A stretch of 7,501 nt of DNA from an uncultured Chryseolinea sp. (GTDB lineage Bacteria > Bacteroidota > Bacteroidia > Cytophagales > Cyclobacteriaceae), in contig CAMLER010000234.1 in NCBI GenBank assembly GCA_946478915.1, positions 1 to 7,501 of the forward strand. The letters run 5' to 3'. Below the pieces are notes generated by a model. The model saw nothing but the letters and a program-made list of their open reading frames with translations, made no database searches and was not told the origin of the DNA. Position 1 is the first letter of the stretch; the number at the start of each line of letters is the position of its first letter. The position numbers and the translations under genes were made by a program. Shown here piece by piece: positions 6,134 to 7,501 of the stretch.

Positions 6134-7093
6134 ATGGCAATATTCGGTAACCTGTTTTCCAAAGAGAAGAAAGAAACTCTTGATAAAGGTTTGCAAAAAT
6201 CTAAGGATAGCTTCTTTGGAAAATTGGGAAAGGCTCTGGTTGGAAAGTCAACTGTTGATGACGAGGTTCTTGATAATCTTGAAGAGATTCTTGTTTCATC
6301 AGATGTTGGCGTATCGACCACTTTGAAAATCATAGACCGCATCCAGCAGCGCGTGGCTCGCGATAAATACCTGGGTACATCGGAGCTCGATCGAATCTTG
6401 AAAGAAGAAATCGCAGGTCTTTTATCGGAAAATAATTCTGGTGATGTACAAGATTTTGAGACACCTTCAGACAAGAAGCCTTACGTGATTATGGTCGTCG
6501 GTGTAAATGGTGTGGGAAAGACAACCACCATTGGGAAACTCGCTTCGCAGTTTAAGCGCAAGGGAAAAAAAGTGCTTTTGGGAGCAGCCGACACCTTTCG
6601 TGCAGCTGCTGTTGACCAGCTTAAGTTGTGGGGTGAGCGTGTAGGCGTACCGGTAGTTTCGAAAGGTATGAATACAGACCCTTCCGCTGTAGCGTTCGAT
6701 GCTGTGAAGGCTGGTGTTGACACCGGCGCAGACATTATCATCATTGACACAGCAGGTCGACTTCATACTAAGGTAAATCTCATGTCGGAATTGACAAAAA
6801 TCAAACGCGTGATGCAAAAGGTCATAGCCGACGCTCCTCATGAGGTCTTGTTGGTACTAGACGGGAGTACCGGTCAAAATGCAATGATCCAGGCCACAGA
6901 ATTTACTAAGGCGACCGATGTCACCGCTTTAGCCATAACAAAACTCGATGGAACGGCTAAGGGTGGCGTTGTTATTGGTATCTCCGATGAATTTAAGATA
7001 CCGGTGCGATACATCGGCGTGGGCGAAAAAGTGGATGACCTTCAAACTTTCAATAAAATGGAATTTGTTGACTCACTTTTCAAGAAAGCATAA
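6134..7093 (+). CDS. ftsY: Signal recognition particle receptor FtsY (SRP GTPase)
   Basis: FtsY is the membrane-associated receptor that pairs with Ffh in the SRP and delivers translating ribosomes to the Sec translocon. The 319 residues comprise a helical N domain (about 20-100, with DVGVSTT at 57-63) and the G domain. GTPase motifs in order are GVNGVGKTTT (123-132, P-loop), DTFRAAA (153-159), DTAGR (205-209), TKLDG (269-273) and GVGEK (295-299). The closing GVGEKVDDLQTF distinguishes FtsY from Ffh, and there is no methionine-rich M domain. The long acidic A domain of Escherichia coli FtsY is absent, leaving only a short basic amphipathic N terminus (MAIFGNLFSKEKK), which probably serves as the membrane anchor. 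The start at 6134 follows the terminator by 20 bp and lacks a Shine-Dalgarno. All catalytic motifs are intact. Confidence 0.97.
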   Translation: MAIFGNLFSKEKKETLDKGLQKSKDSFFGKLGKALVGKSTVDDEVLDNLEEILVSSDVGVSTTLKIIDRIQQRVARDKYLGTSELDRILKEEIAGLLSENNSGDVQDFETPSDKKPYVIMVVGVNGVGKTTTIGKLASQFKRKGKKVLLGAADTFRAAAVDQLKLWGERVGVPVVSKGMNTDPSAVAFDAVKAGVDTGADIIIIDTAGRLHTKVNLMSELTKIKRVMQKVIADAPHEVLLVLDGSTGQNAMIQATEFTKATDVTALAITKLDGTAKGGVVIGISDEFKIPVRYIGVGEKVDDLQTFNKMEFVDSLFKKA

Positions 7094-7237
7094 ACGCCGT
7101 TCGTTGTAGAATAAGCTGCAAATTCTCAGATTTCAAATGCCCAAGGATCACGATGGAGCGCACCGAATGTAACGTACACGGTTTCTGACCTGACCGATAT
7201 TCGCTGTTTAATCTATATTCGAAACACTTATCAAAAG
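7094..7237. other. Convergent intergenic region without a clear terminator
   Basis: This is the 144-bp gap between the 3' ends of ftsY and the right-edge minus-strand gene. I find no GC-rich stem followed by a T-tract on either strand, and only very short open frames (for example an 11-codon ATG frame at about 7154). How the two convergent transcripts end is not apparent. Confidence 0.5.
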
Positions 7238-7501
7238 CTAGTTATCTTTTTGGGTTGCAGGGATCGGCGACTTCCTTACGGGAATACGAATGAAAATCTG
7301 ATAATTAAAACCCCAATAAGAGTCTTTGTAAGTGCGCCCATATCCGGGAACATCTGCCGGAATTATTTTTTCAGTCTCGTCATGTTTTAAGCCGAATTTG
7401 AAGCGCGCTGTATACCCCATCCAAATTATTTTCCATATTTTCACGCGTATCCCTGTCGTTAGCTCAAACCATCGCGCGTTTATGCCGCTATGAGCATAAT
7501 T
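7238..7501 (-). CDS. C-terminal part of a DUF6048-like protein (5' end outside window)
   Basis: The minus-strand frame is open from the window edge (7501) to the stop at 7238, giving 87 visible C-terminal residues with no start needed inside the window. The GTG at 7444 is an internal valine codon, since coding continues upstream of it. The visible part has WFELTTGIRVKIW, WMGYTARFKFGL, DVPGYGRTYKDSYWGFNY and QIFIRIPVRK, with alternating hydrophobic strands and many aromatic residues. This resembles the end of the Bacteroidota DUF6048 family, thought to be outer-membrane beta-barrel-like proteins of unknown role; I assign it from remembered family pattern. It converges on ftsY. Missing the N terminus, neither a signal peptide nor the full length can be judged. 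Confidence 0.6.
   Translation of the reverse strand, partial: NYAHSGINARWFELTTGIRVKIWKIIWMGYTARFKFGLKHDETEKIIPADVPGYGRTYKDSYWGFNYQIFIRIPVRKSPIPATQKDN

Noticed and set aside
6467..6841. Long minus-strand frames opposite ftsY
   Set aside because: They are shadows of the highly conserved FtsY G domain, in a frame with no recognisable protein features.
7238..7444. A self-contained 68-residue gene starting at the GTG at 7444
   Set aside because: The frame stays open up to the window edge and the residues upstream (for example WFELTTGIR) continue the same family-like pattern, so this GTG is internal.

Overview
The window reads as a chromosomal housekeeping segment of a Bacteroidota bacterium, probably of the Cytophagales type. 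The signs are a large secreted protein with a C-terminal type IX secretion (T9SS, Por) sorting domain, a ribosomal gene set (bL28, bL33 and a 51-residue DUF4295 protein) placed directly before a short ftsY, the 3' end of what looks like a DUF6048 gene, almost no usefully placed Shine-Dalgarno sequences, and promoter-like TTG/TAnnTTTG elements. Genus or species cannot be named from the sequence.

Layout. Positions 1-271 hold no convincing gene, only a short AT-rich dyad. On the minus strand, murF (2277-988) is followed after 53 bp by a DUF2461 gene (934-272), probably as one transcript. A divergent region of about 95 bp separates murF from a plus-strand gene (2374-4578) for a secreted, calcium-motif-rich beta-propeller protein with a T9SS tail. 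Next come a beta-phosphoglucomutase-like HAD phosphatase (4727-5392) with a hairpin in its leader, then rpmB (5475-5714), rpmG (5728-5910) and the DUF4295/bL38 gene (5913-6068). A clear intrinsic terminator at 6088-6113 follows, and then ftsY (6134-7093). The minus-strand gene at the right edge (7501-7238) converges on ftsY and is cut by the window end.

How they fit together. MurF finishes the cytoplasmic UDP-MurNAc-pentapeptide. The ribosomal trio supplies large-subunit proteins, and FtsY is the receptor that docks signal-recognition-particle-bound ribosomes at the membrane, so the right half is a translation/secretion neighbourhood. The propeller protein would leave by Sec and then T9SS. 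The HAD and DUF2461 proteins have no assignable substrate here.

I found no mobile element, CRISPR array, tRNA, rRNA or clear defence system. The points most worth a second look are the short DUF4295/bL38 gene, the terminator that may also serve as promoter in front of ftsY, the hairpin abutting the HAD start codon, and the multi-blade T9SS propeller with a cysteine cluster.
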